DNA from: Phaeocystidibacter sp965659415
Lineage (GTDB): Bacteria; Bacteroidota; Bacteroidia; Flavobacteriales; Schleiferiaceae
Direction of reading: 5' to 3'
Length of the DNA: 14,869 bases
Assembly (NCBI GenBank): GCA_965659415.1
Contig: CBFHVA010000021.1
Location: 1 to 14,869, forward strand
Position 1 is the first letter of the stretch. Every line of letters starts with the position of its first letter. This document shows positions 7,656 through 13,713 of this stretch, piece after piece. Under the pieces are notes generated by a model. It did not search any database and was not told the DNA's origin. It saw only the letters and a program-made list of their open reading frames with translations. A program made the position numbers and the translations under genes.

Positions 7656-7694
7656 CGAGATCCACAATCCCGTGGGTCTCGGGTTTTTGTTTTT
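7656..7694 (+). terminator. Terminator between the thiolase gene and the NlpC/P60 gene
   Basis: CGAGATCCAC (7656-7665) pairs with GTGGGTCTCG (7672-7681), including one U-G, around AATCCC. GGTTTTTGTTTTT follows. The U-tract ends two bases before the ATG of the next gene, which leaves no obvious room for a separate promoter or ribosome site. Confidence 0.85.
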
Positions 7695-7696
7695 CC

Positions 7697-8482
7697 ATGG
7701 ATTACGGAATTTGTCCGCTAAGTATTGTTCCCCTGAGAGCTGAGCCATCCGACTTAAGTGAGATGGTGAATCAGGCTTTATTTGGCGAGACGTTCAAGAT
7801 TATTGACCATCGGAAAAAGTGGTACAAAATCCGTCTATCCCATGATGATTACGAGGGCTGGATTGATAAGAAGCAAGCGCACCTTATCAACAAAGAGAGT
7901 TACACCGCTCTTTCAAAGCAAACCCATTTACTGAGCGGAGCCCCCGTGGATTTACTCTCAGCAAAGGATCCAAAAGATCATCTCACCATCGTTCAAGGAA
8001 GTTACTTACCTGGATTAAAATCTGGGGAGGCTATTCAACTCGATACGCTTGAATTCTCAGCCCCTGAGGCCATCGTTGAGCCATCAGGAAATAAGGCTGA
8101 TTTGGTAGAATGGGCCTATTCCTATTTGAATGCTCCTTATTTGTGGGGAGGGCGATCTCCTTTTGGAATTGATTGCTCCGGATTCACCCAACAGGTGTAT
8201 CGCATGATCGGAACAAACATTCCTAGAGATGCCTCAGAGCAAGCCAAGTGTGGCGAAGCCCTAAGCTTCATCGAAGAAGCTGAACCAGGTGATTTAGCCT
8301 TTTTCGATAACAAAGAAGGTCACATCATTCATGTGGGCATAATCCTTAGGGATAACTACATCATTCATGCGAGTGGTAAAGTTCGATTAGATCGATTAGA
8401 CCAAAGTGGTATTTACAACGTCGAGGAGCGCGACCATACGCACAGACTGCGTGTAATTAAGTCGCTCGACATTACGGTTTAA
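7697..8482 (+). CDS. SH3-domain NlpC/P60 (C40) cysteine peptidase
   Basis: This 261-residue protein has N-terminal SH3-like segments (about 5-120; GWIDKKQ at the end of the first) and a C-terminal NlpC/P60 domain (about 130-255). The family cleaves peptidoglycan stem peptides, usually D-Glu to diamino acid or related bonds. The catalytic set is present: C160 in GIDCSGF, H212 in IIHVGI and H224 in YIIHASG. LNAPYLWGGRSP precedes the cysteine, as is typical. There is no signal peptide or lipobox, so the mature protein may be cytoplasmic, perhaps in muropeptide recycling like other unsecreted family members; this is inference. The chosen ATG gives an N-terminus (YGICPLSIVPLRAEPSD) like those I recall from flavobacterial relatives. 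That start sits directly behind a terminator. Its stop is nine bases from the convergent coiled-coil gene. Confidence 0.9.
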   Translation: MDYGICPLSIVPLRAEPSDLSEMVNQALFGETFKIIDHRKKWYKIRLSHDDYEGWIDKKQAHLINKESYTALSKQTHLLSGAPVDLLSAKDPKDHLTIVQGSYLPGLKSGEAIQLDTLEFSAPEAIVEPSGNKADLVEWAYSYLNAPYLWGGRSPFGIDCSGFTQQVYRMIGTNIPRDASEQAKCGEALSFIEEAEPGDLAFFDNKEGHIIHVGIILRDNYIIHASGKVRLDRLDQSGIYNVEERDHTHRLRVIKSLDITV

Positions 8483-8491
8483 GCTCGTCCT

Positions 8492-9391
8492 TTATTCGAG
8501 TAGGTACCCCGCTATTTCCAACCGCAATTCTTCAAATCGAGCTCGTTTCGAATTCAGCGTACCGCGAGCTTGTTCCAGCTCCAGTTCTGTTTCACTCAAC
8601 TCCATTCTCAGTTTTCGGATATCATCTTCGGTATCAAAAATATCCTCATCCCAGTCGCGGATGTCTTTTTCCGTGCGTTCATGCCTTCGCTCAAGCCCTT
8701 TTATCGCATCTTCAATATCTTCCCTTTCATCTTCAGCATTCACAGGGAGACGGGCTAAGGTTTGCCGTTGCTGACCAATTTGCTCCCCGATTACGTTCAA
8801 CGCTTGTCGGGCTTCTGCGATTTCGGTCTTTCGCTCTTGTATACGTTGCCCTTTGCGCTGAATGGATCGATTGATGTTTGCAATGTCGTCTTGCTTCTCC
8901 TCTACCTCGTCCCGGGCATCATCCAGCTCCTCTTCCCTCTCTTCCAGTTCATCGTTTTTGTATTCTACGAAAGCATTGGTCAAGAACCGTTTTGCACTGG
9001 CTTCCAACACCGCCATCTGTTCAAAGTTGGAACGACTCAGAAACCCTGAAGAGTCTTGAAACGCCACCTTAATCTCTAAGCTATCATGTAAATCAAGAAC
9101 GCGCGAATACGCATTGAACAGTGCATTCCCCAATGAAGGAACTTCAACTTCTTCCGCCACGATATAATGATCATCATCCGCCACATCGCCGTCCGCCACA
9201 TCTTCTAAATGATCTATCCATAACTCCTCAAAAGCTTCAAAATCCGAAACGGGAATCTTGAACACCAAGGTGGAAATCGTCAACGTGTCGTTCCACTTCA
9301 ATTGCACATCAGGTCTAAATGTGTAGAACGTACTCTGACAATACAAGCCAAATGATATGAATACCAAGGAAAAAGAAAAAAGTGATTTCAT
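8492..9391 (-). CDS. Exported coiled-coil protein of unknown function
   Basis: This 299-residue protein begins with a hydrophobic signal-like stretch (MKSLFSFSLVFISFGLYCQ), probably cleaved near residue 20. It is not a lipoprotein, because no lipobox precedes the cysteine. Residues about 20-140 form a globular region with acidic patches. From about 145 to 295 the sequence is almost entirely charged heptad-like helix, for example DELEEREEELDDARDEVEEK and LSETELELEQARG, predicting a long coiled coil broken near LARLPVN. I do not recognise a named family. A periplasmic or outer-membrane-facing structural role is a guess from the architecture only. It is convergent with the NlpC/P60 gene, nine bases apart. 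No clear TAnnTTTG promoter lies in the 100 bases upstream; a TAAATTTG on the minus strand at 9815-9822 would give a ~400-base leader crossing the composite repeat. Confidence 0.75.
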   Translation of the reverse strand: MKSLFSFSLVFISFGLYCQSTFYTFRPDVQLKWNDTLTISTLVFKIPVSDFEAFEELWIDHLEDVADGDVADDDHYIVAEEVEVPSLGNALFNAYSRVLDLHDSLEIKVAFQDSSGFLSRSNFEQMAVLEASAKRFLTNAFVEYKNDELEEREEELDDARDEVEEKQDDIANINRSIQRKGQRIQERKTEIAEARQALNVIGEQIGQQRQTLARLPVNAEDEREDIEDAIKGLERRHERTEKDIRDWDEDIFDTEDDIRKLRMELSETELELEQARGTLNSKRARFEELRLEIAGYLLE

Positions 9392-9505
9392 GGGATTCAG
9401 AGGTTTAATGAGTTTCAGAAGTTTAATGAGTTTTAGGGGTTCGTTTTATTCGTTTCTGAGTTTATATGTTCATGTGTTTATCCGTTTCTGCGTTTGTTCG
9501 TTTCT

Positions 9506-9645
9506 CCGTCGTGCGAGCCGAGAATCCGGGGAGGACCAATGCTATTGAAACTACCATTCACAAGCCTGATGCCTGTTGCCTGATTACCATATAAAAACGC
9601 TCTGGCTAAAGCCATGTGCTTAGTCTCTCATTCAGTCCATCAGTC
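9506..9645 (+). repeat. Composite intergenic repeat, copy B
   Basis: Direct-orientation copy of 6245-6390 at about 3.3 kb distance, with the same order of blocks and the GGCTAAAGCC hairpin core at 9604-9613. The hairpin here is weaker because GCTC replaces GCAC on the left arm. No transposase gene or target duplication is visible, so this looks like a non-autonomous or passive repeat. Confidence 0.85.
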
Positions 9646-9857
9646 CATCAATCCGACAATCCGATCATCTGGCAATCTGATAATCCGAGAATCTGTTACT
9701 CCGTTTCTGCATTGTGCTAATCCGAAATAGGGATACAACGACAACTTTGTTCTAAGCCCCTGAGCTCCTTAAAATCCTGAGCCCTTTAATCCACTCGTCC
9801 GATAATCATTTATCCAAATTTACCCCTTCCCCCCACCACAATTCGTAAGTATTTACT

Positions 9858-9870
9858 GGTATTGAATACC
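9858..9870. promoter_or_regulatory. 13-base palindrome before mnmH-selD
   Basis: GGTATT-G-AATACC is a perfect inverted repeat ending 8 bases before the mnmH ATG. It overlaps TACCTTGG (9867-9874), a near match to the TAnnTTTG -7 box. It could be an operator, or chance; if that -7 box is real the transcript would be almost leaderless. Confidence 0.3.
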
Positions 9871-9878
9871 TTGGCCGA

Positions 9879-10910
9879 ATGGACCAACAATTCGATTCTC
9901 AACTTCACCTCAGCAATGCATGCATTCTATTGGATGTGCGTTCCCCTGGGGAGTACCAAGTTGGACACATTCCGGGTGCCTTGAGCTTTCCGCTTTTTTC
10001 AGATGACGAGCGCGCTGAAGTGGGCACACTTTACAAGCAAAAGGGTCAGCAACAGGCTGTAGATCGCGGTTTAGAAATTGTTGGGCCGAAGATGGCCAGT
10101 CTAGTTCGAGAAGGCCGAAAACATAATAGCCCTGATACCAAACTTTGCATTTACTGTTGGCGCGGTGGAATGCGCAGCGGTTTCGTTTCATGGTTGCTTC
10201 AAACCGCAGGAATAGAGAACTACCGAATTACGGGCGGATACAAGGCGTTCAGAAATTGGGTGAATAAAACCATTGAGATCAAGAGTAGAGAAATAAATTG
10301 GAAAGTTCTCAGCGGATATACAGGATCGGGAAAAACGGAAATCCTTCATGAGCTAAGAGATCAGGGTGAGCAGGTCATCGACTTAGAAGGGTTAGCAGAA
10401 CATCGTGGATCAGCCTTCGGGCATCTATTTCAGAATCCTCAGCCCAGCACGGAGCACTTTATGAACTTACTGGCCGTAGAACTCTCGAAACTCGACACTT
10501 CTAAACCGGTATGGATTGAAGATGAAAGTCGTATGATTGGTCGGGTTGCGCTTCCTGACCCCATATTCAACGCTAAGGTGCACGGCCAACATTTCATTAT
10601 TCAGCAATCCGTAAAAAGAAGAGCCAAGTATCTTGTGAACTTGTATGGAAACGCTTCTACTAATGCCTTCAAGACCAGTTTCGCAAACATTGAAAGGCGG
10701 CTCGGAGGGCTCCGACTCAAGGAAGCCATGCAAGCCTTAGACGGCAACCGTTTGGAAGATGCCGCCATCATTGCCCTCTCCTACTACGACAAAGCCTATG
10801 CTCACGGAATTCAGGAAAATGAAAAGGTCAACGGTCCGGCAAAAATACTAGAGGCAGAAAACTTGTCATTTTCAGAAATTGCAACAATGCTCAACTCTTC
10901 TTCAAAATAA
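9879..10910 (+). CDS. mnmH: tRNA 2-selenouridine synthase (MnmH/SelU)
   Basis: This 343-residue cytoplasmic enzyme replaces sulfur by selenium in 2-thiouridine at the wobble position (U34) of certain tRNAs, via a geranylated intermediate, using selenophosphate. The N-terminal rhodanese domain (about 10-130) contains LLDVRSPGEY and the catalytic C93 in CIYCWRGGMRSG. The C-terminal part is a P-loop domain with GYTGSGKTE (146-154) and the following DLEGLAEHRGSAFG segment. Length is near the usual ~345-365. It is followed ten bases later by selD, which supplies its substrate, and this adjacency supports the function strongly. The start ATG gives a short N-terminus before the rhodanese domain. Intact, with no selenocysteine codon. 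Confidence 0.96.
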   Translation: MDQQFDSQLHLSNACILLDVRSPGEYQVGHIPGALSFPLFSDDERAEVGTLYKQKGQQQAVDRGLEIVGPKMASLVREGRKHNSPDTKLCIYCWRGGMRSGFVSWLLQTAGIENYRITGGYKAFRNWVNKTIEIKSREINWKVLSGYTGSGKTEILHELRDQGEQVIDLEGLAEHRGSAFGHLFQNPQPSTEHFMNLLAVELSKLDTSKPVWIEDESRMIGRVALPDPIFNAKVHGQHFIIQQSVKRRAKYLVNLYGNASTNAFKTSFANIERRLGGLRLKEAMQALDGNRLEDAAIIALSYYDKAYAHGIQENEKVNGPAKILEAENLSFSEIATMLNSSSK

Positions 10911-10920
10911 ACACTCCTTT

Positions 10921-11970
10921 ATGTCAGTTCGCCTTACACAATATAGTCATGGAGCAGGATGTGGATGCAAAATTGCACCCGCCGTTTTGGACAAAATTCT
11001 TCAAAACGCCGGCGCTCAACCGCACTTTAAGTCATTGCTTGTAGGAAACGAAAACAAAGATGATGCAGCCGTTTTTGACTTGGGAAACGGGCAGTCGGTA
11101 ATAAGCACTACAGATTTCTTCATGCCGATTGTAGACGACCCTGTGAACTTCGGCAAAATCGCAGCTGCTAATGCAATTAGCGACATTTACGCCATGGGCG
11201 GGACGCCACTGATGGCCATTGCCATTTTAGGATGGCCTATTGATAAGCTCTCCGAAGAAATTGCTGGAGAAGTGGTACGGGGAGGCAGAGAACTCTGCAA
11301 CGAGGCAGGCATTCCATTGGCAGGTGGGCACAGCATTGATAGTCCCGAGCCCATTTTCGGCTTAGCCGTTACGGGGACCATTGCCACTGAAAAAGTAAAG
11401 CGAAATTCCGGTGCTCAGGTAGGCGACCATCTTTATCTGACCAAACCATTAGGTATTGGTATGATTACAACTGCCGAGAAAAAAGGTTTGGCTACTCCAG
11501 AGCAAGTAGATTGGGCGGTGCGTCAAATGCTCACACTGAACAAGGCAGGAAGTCAGTTTTCGGAATGGAGTGAGGTGCACGCCATGACCGATGTTACGGG
11601 GTTCGGATTACTTGGCCATCTCGTAGAAATTTGCCAGTCTTCAAACGTGAAAGCGGAACTCAGATTATCCGAAGTCCCACAACTAGCCCCAGAGGTCTGG
11701 GAGAGGTTCATGGATTACGGAGCTGTCCCAGGCGGCACCAACCGCAACTTTGCTTCTTACGGTCACTTTATTGAACCGCTAAGCGAAAAGGCCCAAACCT
11801 TATTATGTGATCCACAAACCAGCGGAGGGCTACTTGTTTCGGTAGATAAAGTACACACCGCGGAATTTGAGCAAAAATGCCAGAATGAACTTGGACTTTC
11901 ACTTCAAAGCATGGGTGAAGTCATAGAACCAAAGGATAATTCAGAGAAGCTAGTTCGCATAATTGAATGA
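10921..11970 (+). CDS. selD: Selenide, water dikinase (selenophosphate synthetase)
   Basis: This 349-residue enzyme makes selenophosphate from selenide and ATP. I chose ATG 10921, 10 bases after the mnmH stop, instead of an upstream in-frame ATG (10879) that overlaps mnmH. The chosen start gives VRLTQYSHGAGCGCKIAP, matching the E. coli N-terminus. The catalytic pair is C14 and K17 in GAGCGCK, so this is a cysteine form, not a selenocysteine form. Downstream PurM/AIRS-fold signatures include DDAAVFDLG, STTDFFMPIVDDP, AISDIYAMGGTP, AGGHSIDSPEPIFG, TDVTGFGLLGH and CDPQTSGGLL. Length is close to the E. coli 347. It is co-transcribed with mnmH, and no selA or selB is in view, so the local use of selenophosphate is tRNA selenation. 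Downstream it runs into an unrelated promoter for the candidate small RNA. Confidence 0.97.
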   Translation: MSVRLTQYSHGAGCGCKIAPAVLDKILQNAGAQPHFKSLLVGNENKDDAAVFDLGNGQSVISTTDFFMPIVDDPVNFGKIAAANAISDIYAMGGTPLMAIAILGWPIDKLSEEIAGEVVRGGRELCNEAGIPLAGGHSIDSPEPIFGLAVTGTIATEKVKRNSGAQVGDHLYLTKPLGIGMITTAEKKGLATPEQVDWAVRQMLTLNKAGSQFSEWSEVHAMTDVTGFGLLGHLVEICQSSNVKAELRLSEVPQLAPEVWERFMDYGAVPGGTNRNFASYGHFIEPLSEKAQTLLCDPQTSGGLLVSVDKVHTAEFEQKCQNELGLSLQSMGEVIEPKDNSEKLVRIIE

Positions 11971-12002
11971 GCCGATAATCTTGCATTTCACCTCGTTACC
12001 TT

Positions 12003-12033
12003 TTGGTTTCAAAGGGAAGTTCTTCTATATTTG
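12003..12033 (+). promoter_or_regulatory. Strong promoter of the candidate small RNA
   Basis: TTG (12003-12005), a 20-base spacer and TATATTTG (12026-12033) closely match the Bacteroidota promoter. The same TATATTTG box drives tRNA-Ser(GCT) at 2440. Confidence 0.7.
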
Positions 12034-12039
12034 GAGGCA

Positions 12040-12151
12040 TAAGCAGAAAAAAGAAAGGAGTGGGTCGCACAACCACTCCTCTCACACAAAATCTCGCTTA
12101 TAAGTATGAAGAAACTTACGCCGGCAAAAATACGCCGGCGTTGCTTTTTTT
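12040..12151 (+). ncRNA. Candidate orphan small RNA (~110 nt)
   Basis: A promoter at 12003-12033 and a terminator ending at 12151 bracket about 110 bases containing no real gene; the exact 5' end is an estimate from the -7 box. Inside, AGGAGTGG (12056-12063) pairs perfectly with CCACTCCT (12073-12080) around a 9-base loop. A-rich single-stranded sequence lies on both sides. The terminator hairpin is ACGCCGGC (12118-12125) with GCCGGCGT (12134-12141), followed by seven T. No same-strand gene follows for about 1.1 kb, so a riboswitch or leader role is unlikely. I cannot assign it to a known RNA family. An ATG at 12106 opens 15 codons that run through the terminator and is probably not translated. 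Confidence 0.55.
12118..12151 (+). terminator. Rho-independent terminator of the candidate small RNA
   Basis: An 8-bp all-but-one G+C stem, ACGCCGGC/GCCGGCGT, encloses the loop AAAAATAC and is followed by TGC and seven T. Confidence 0.9.
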
Positions 12152-12240
12152 GAGGTTAATCCCCCGTTAAGTTTTTCCGTTTTTCGCGGTGTTTCGTCGA
12201 TTGTTTTTTACCCATGCATAATATGTTGACGCTGACACTT

Positions 12241-12260
12241 GAATGGTGGTACCACCGTTC
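12241..12260. repeat. 20-base palindrome
   Basis: GGTGGTACCACC (12245-12256) is perfectly self-complementary. It extends to GAAT...GTTC, with a single T-G at the 12244/12257 pair. It abuts the REP-like hairpin that begins at 12262. Confidence 0.7.
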
Positions 12261-12261
12261 A

Positions 12262-12330
12262 GGCACGGGCTAAAGCCACATGCCTTTCGAGACGGTCGTC
12301 GTTCTTCGATTACCTCAGGGCTTTAGCCCG
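12262..12330. repeat. REP-like hairpin pair
   Basis: The first hairpin is GGC-(A)C-GGGCT-AA-AGCC-(ACAT)-GCC around GGCTAAAGCC at 12268-12277. The second, GGGCT-TT-AGCCC at 12318-12329, carries the same core in inverted form about 40 bases further on. An inverted pair of bulged hairpins is the classic BIME-like arrangement of REP elements. No REP-associated transposase gene is in the window. Confidence 0.65.
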
Positions 12331-12438
12331 ATAGCACAACAAATTTCACTACAAGCTCTATACGTTTGAAATATTCGTTCGCTTATCTTCGTTTCTTCTG
12401 CGTAGAAGCTAAGCACAAGTAGGCGAATGGCGAACAGC

Positions 12439-12539
12439 TTTGCGACCATCGGGAGCACCTTTCCAATTCGCGTAGCGAGGTTGACCTTTCCAAATCGATC
12501 GAAGAGAGATTGGCCCTTTGACGACCGAAGGGAGAGCAC
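12439..12539 (+). repeat. Dispersed intergenic repeat, copy 2
   Basis: Same-orientation match to 198-296, about 12 kb away, ending eight bases before the stop codon of the convergently read HD gene. Shared blocks and divergence are as described for copy 1. Confidence 0.8.
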
Positions 12540-12547
12540 GCATCAAC

Positions 12548-13201
12548 TCACTCTTCCCCCCACCACTCTTTTTTGAATTGATCTACAAAGGTATGAAGGA
12601 AGGCGTGTCTTTTTTCAGCTATTTCTCGTCCTGATTCCGTTTGCATTCGGTCTTTGAGAAGGAACAGTTTTTCGTAAAAGTGTCCGATGGTACTGGAAGT
12701 ATTCTTCTTGTAATCTTCAAAGCTAGCGTGTTGTTCATTCTCCTCATCTGGATTCCAAAGTAATCGTCGTTTTGATCCTCCATAGGCAAACGCACGAGCT
12801 ACGCCAATGGCCCCGAGTGCATCCAGACGGTCGGCATCCTGCACGCAAGCAGATTCAATAGAAGAAGTACTTGTTTCAACCCCTGCCCCTTTAAACGTGG
12901 TTTCCGAAATCATTTGCTTGATTTGATTAGCAAGCGTTTCAGTTCCACCAATGTCCAATATCCACTGCCTGGCTTTTTCTGGACCTGCATCTACATCACC
13001 GTCATTGAACTTCCAATCGTCGATATCGTGCAGCAATGCACCGAGCTCCACGAGCTGCATATCGGCGCCTTCCTCTTGAGCCAGCAGACGTGCCATTCGA
13101 CGAACCCGATCGATGTGCAACCAATCGTGCCCGGTTCCTTCACCTTCAAACTTCTCACGGATCATTAGCTCCGTTTCTTCAATCACCTGCAGTGTATTCA
13201 T
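12548..13201 (-). CDS. HD-domain phosphohydrolase (YedJ/YpgQ-like)
   Basis: This 217-residue soluble protein has the compact HD fold of the YedJ/YpgQ group. The metal ligands are visible: H29 in GHDWLHIDRV, H58-D59 in LLHDIDD and D122 in CVQDADRLDALGAIGVAR. Some members of the group hydrolyse (deoxy)nucleoside triphosphates to monophosphates plus pyrophosphate; the substrate here is not known. Length and motif spacing are normal. The ATG is the natural start, giving a short helix before the first histidine. No promoter box was found in the 50 bases before it. It is transcribed divergently from the small Lacal_2735-like gene, with about 50 bases between the start codons. Its 3' end meets dispersed repeat copy 2, and no terminator hairpin is obvious. 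Confidence 0.88.
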   Translation of the reverse strand: MNTLQVIEETELMIREKFEGEGTGHDWLHIDRVRRMARLLAQEEGADMQLVELGALLHDIDDWKFNDGDVDAGPEKARQWILDIGGTETLANQIKQMISETTFKGAGVETSTSSIESACVQDADRLDALGAIGVARAFAYGGSKRRLLWNPDEENEQHASFEDYKKNTSSTIGHFYEKLFLLKDRMQTESGREIAEKRHAFLHTFVDQFKKEWWGEE

Positions 13202-13252
13202 GAACTTCTAAACCTTCGTTAGTTGAATGGGTTAATCTACAAAAGCGAAGTT

Positions 13253-13426
13253 ATGTTTGGAATGTTCAAGAAGAAGAGTCCCATTGAAAAATTAGAGGAC
13301 CAATATCAAAAGCTCCTGGACGAGAGCTATAAACTGAGTCACATCAACCGCGCGGAATCCGACAAACTGCGGGCTAAGGCGGAAGAGGTGGCTAATGAAA
13401 TTGATCGATTAAAAGAATCGAATTGA
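13253..13426 (+). CDS. Small Lacal_2735-like coiled-coil protein
   Basis: Starting at ATG 13253 gives 57 residues, MFGMFKKKSPIEKLEDQYQK followed by a charged helix ending in NEIDRLKESN. An in-frame ATG at 13223 would add ten residues. I prefer the inner one because flavobacterial relatives begin MFG(L/M)FKKK and are about 57 residues long. The sequence is helical and charged, with a conserved-looking SHINRAESDKLRAKAEEV core, and has no signal peptide. The family is widespread in Bacteroidota and has no known function. It marks the host DNA as flavobacterial up to this point. Confidence 0.8.
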   Translation: MFGMFKKKSPIEKLEDQYQKLLDESYKLSHINRAESDKLRAKAEEVANEIDRLKESN

Positions 13427-13577
13427 GCGAATCACACGATTGGCTTAACCCGTTAAGATAAGATTCATCAACTTATCTATCAATATGTTAACCTCATCAC
13501 TTGATGATAGAAATACAAAAATGGAAGTTCAGAAGTCTATAATTAGACAAAATGCTTCCAAATATCCAATTCATTAT

Positions 13578-13585
13578 TACCTTTG
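13578..13585 (+). promoter_or_regulatory. -7 box upstream of tRNA-Ser(TGA)
   Basis: TACCTTTG, identical to the thiolase -7 box, ends 11 bases before the tRNA. The -33 element is not clear. Its presence shows that the 5' side of this tRNA gene belongs with the Bacteroidota DNA. Confidence 0.5.
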
Positions 13586-13596
13586 CTGGCCACAAA

Positions 13597-13684
13597 GGAG
13601 AGGTGGCAGAGTGGTCGAATGCGGCGGTCTTGAAAACCGTTATGGTGCAAGCCATCGGGGGTTCGAATCCCTCCCCCTCCGCCA
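13597..13684 (+). tRNA. tRNA-Ser(TGA), reads UCA; probable hybrid gene
   Basis: A class II serine tRNA with anticodon stem GCGGT/ACCGT (one G-U) around CTTGAAA, giving anticodon TGA, and a T loop TTCGAAT. The acceptor arms GGAGAGG and CCCCTCC do not match at one position: A5 faces C68. The T stem GGGGG/CCCTC has a G-U at the second pair. The discriminator G is followed by an encoded CCA (13682-13684), whereas the other tRNA in this window has none. A single natural mutation could cause the mismatch. However, G+C content and gene style change exactly here, so the 5' and 3' parts probably come from two different genomes joined at the conserved T arm. Confidence 0.85.
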
Positions 13685-13713
13685 AACAGGGATTCGACAG
13701 ACAGTAAAACGAG

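Larger units (their letters stand above)
9392..9878. other. Intergenic region between the coiled-coil gene and mnmH
   Basis: About 490 bases with no gene. It begins with degenerate repeats such as GTTTAATGAGTTT (twice near 9403-9432) and GTTTCTG/TCCGTTTCT words. It then carries composite repeat copy B (9506-9645). Next is a run of short recurring words, CAGTCCATCAGTCCATCAAT and AATCCGACAATCCGATCAT, with a CCTGAG/CCCTTTAA segment similar to 6200-6240. It ends with a 13-base palindrome just before mnmH. A minus-strand TAAATTTG at 9815-9822 may be a promoter. Confidence 0.6.
11971..12547. other. Intergenic region between selD and the HD phosphohydrolase gene
   Basis: About 575 bases without a credible protein gene. 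In order it carries a strong promoter (12003-12033), a candidate small RNA ending in a terminator (12151), and a 20-base palindrome (12241-12260). REP-like hairpins (12262-12330) and dispersed repeat copy 2 (12439-12539) follow. The 74-codon minus-strand frame at 12315-12539 lies inside repeats and is probably not a gene. Confidence 0.6.

Noticed and set aside
8762..9072. Three overlapping plus-strand frames opposite the coiled-coil gene
   Set aside because: They are shadows of a Glu/Asp/Lys-rich coding sequence, which leaves its complement free of stops.
12106..12153. 15-codon leader peptide
   Set aside because: The frame runs through the terminator stem and its T-run, and no same-strand gene follows that it could regulate.
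12315..12539. 74-codon minus-strand gene
   Set aside because: It overlaps the REP-like hairpin and dispersed repeat copy 2, and has no recognisable motif.
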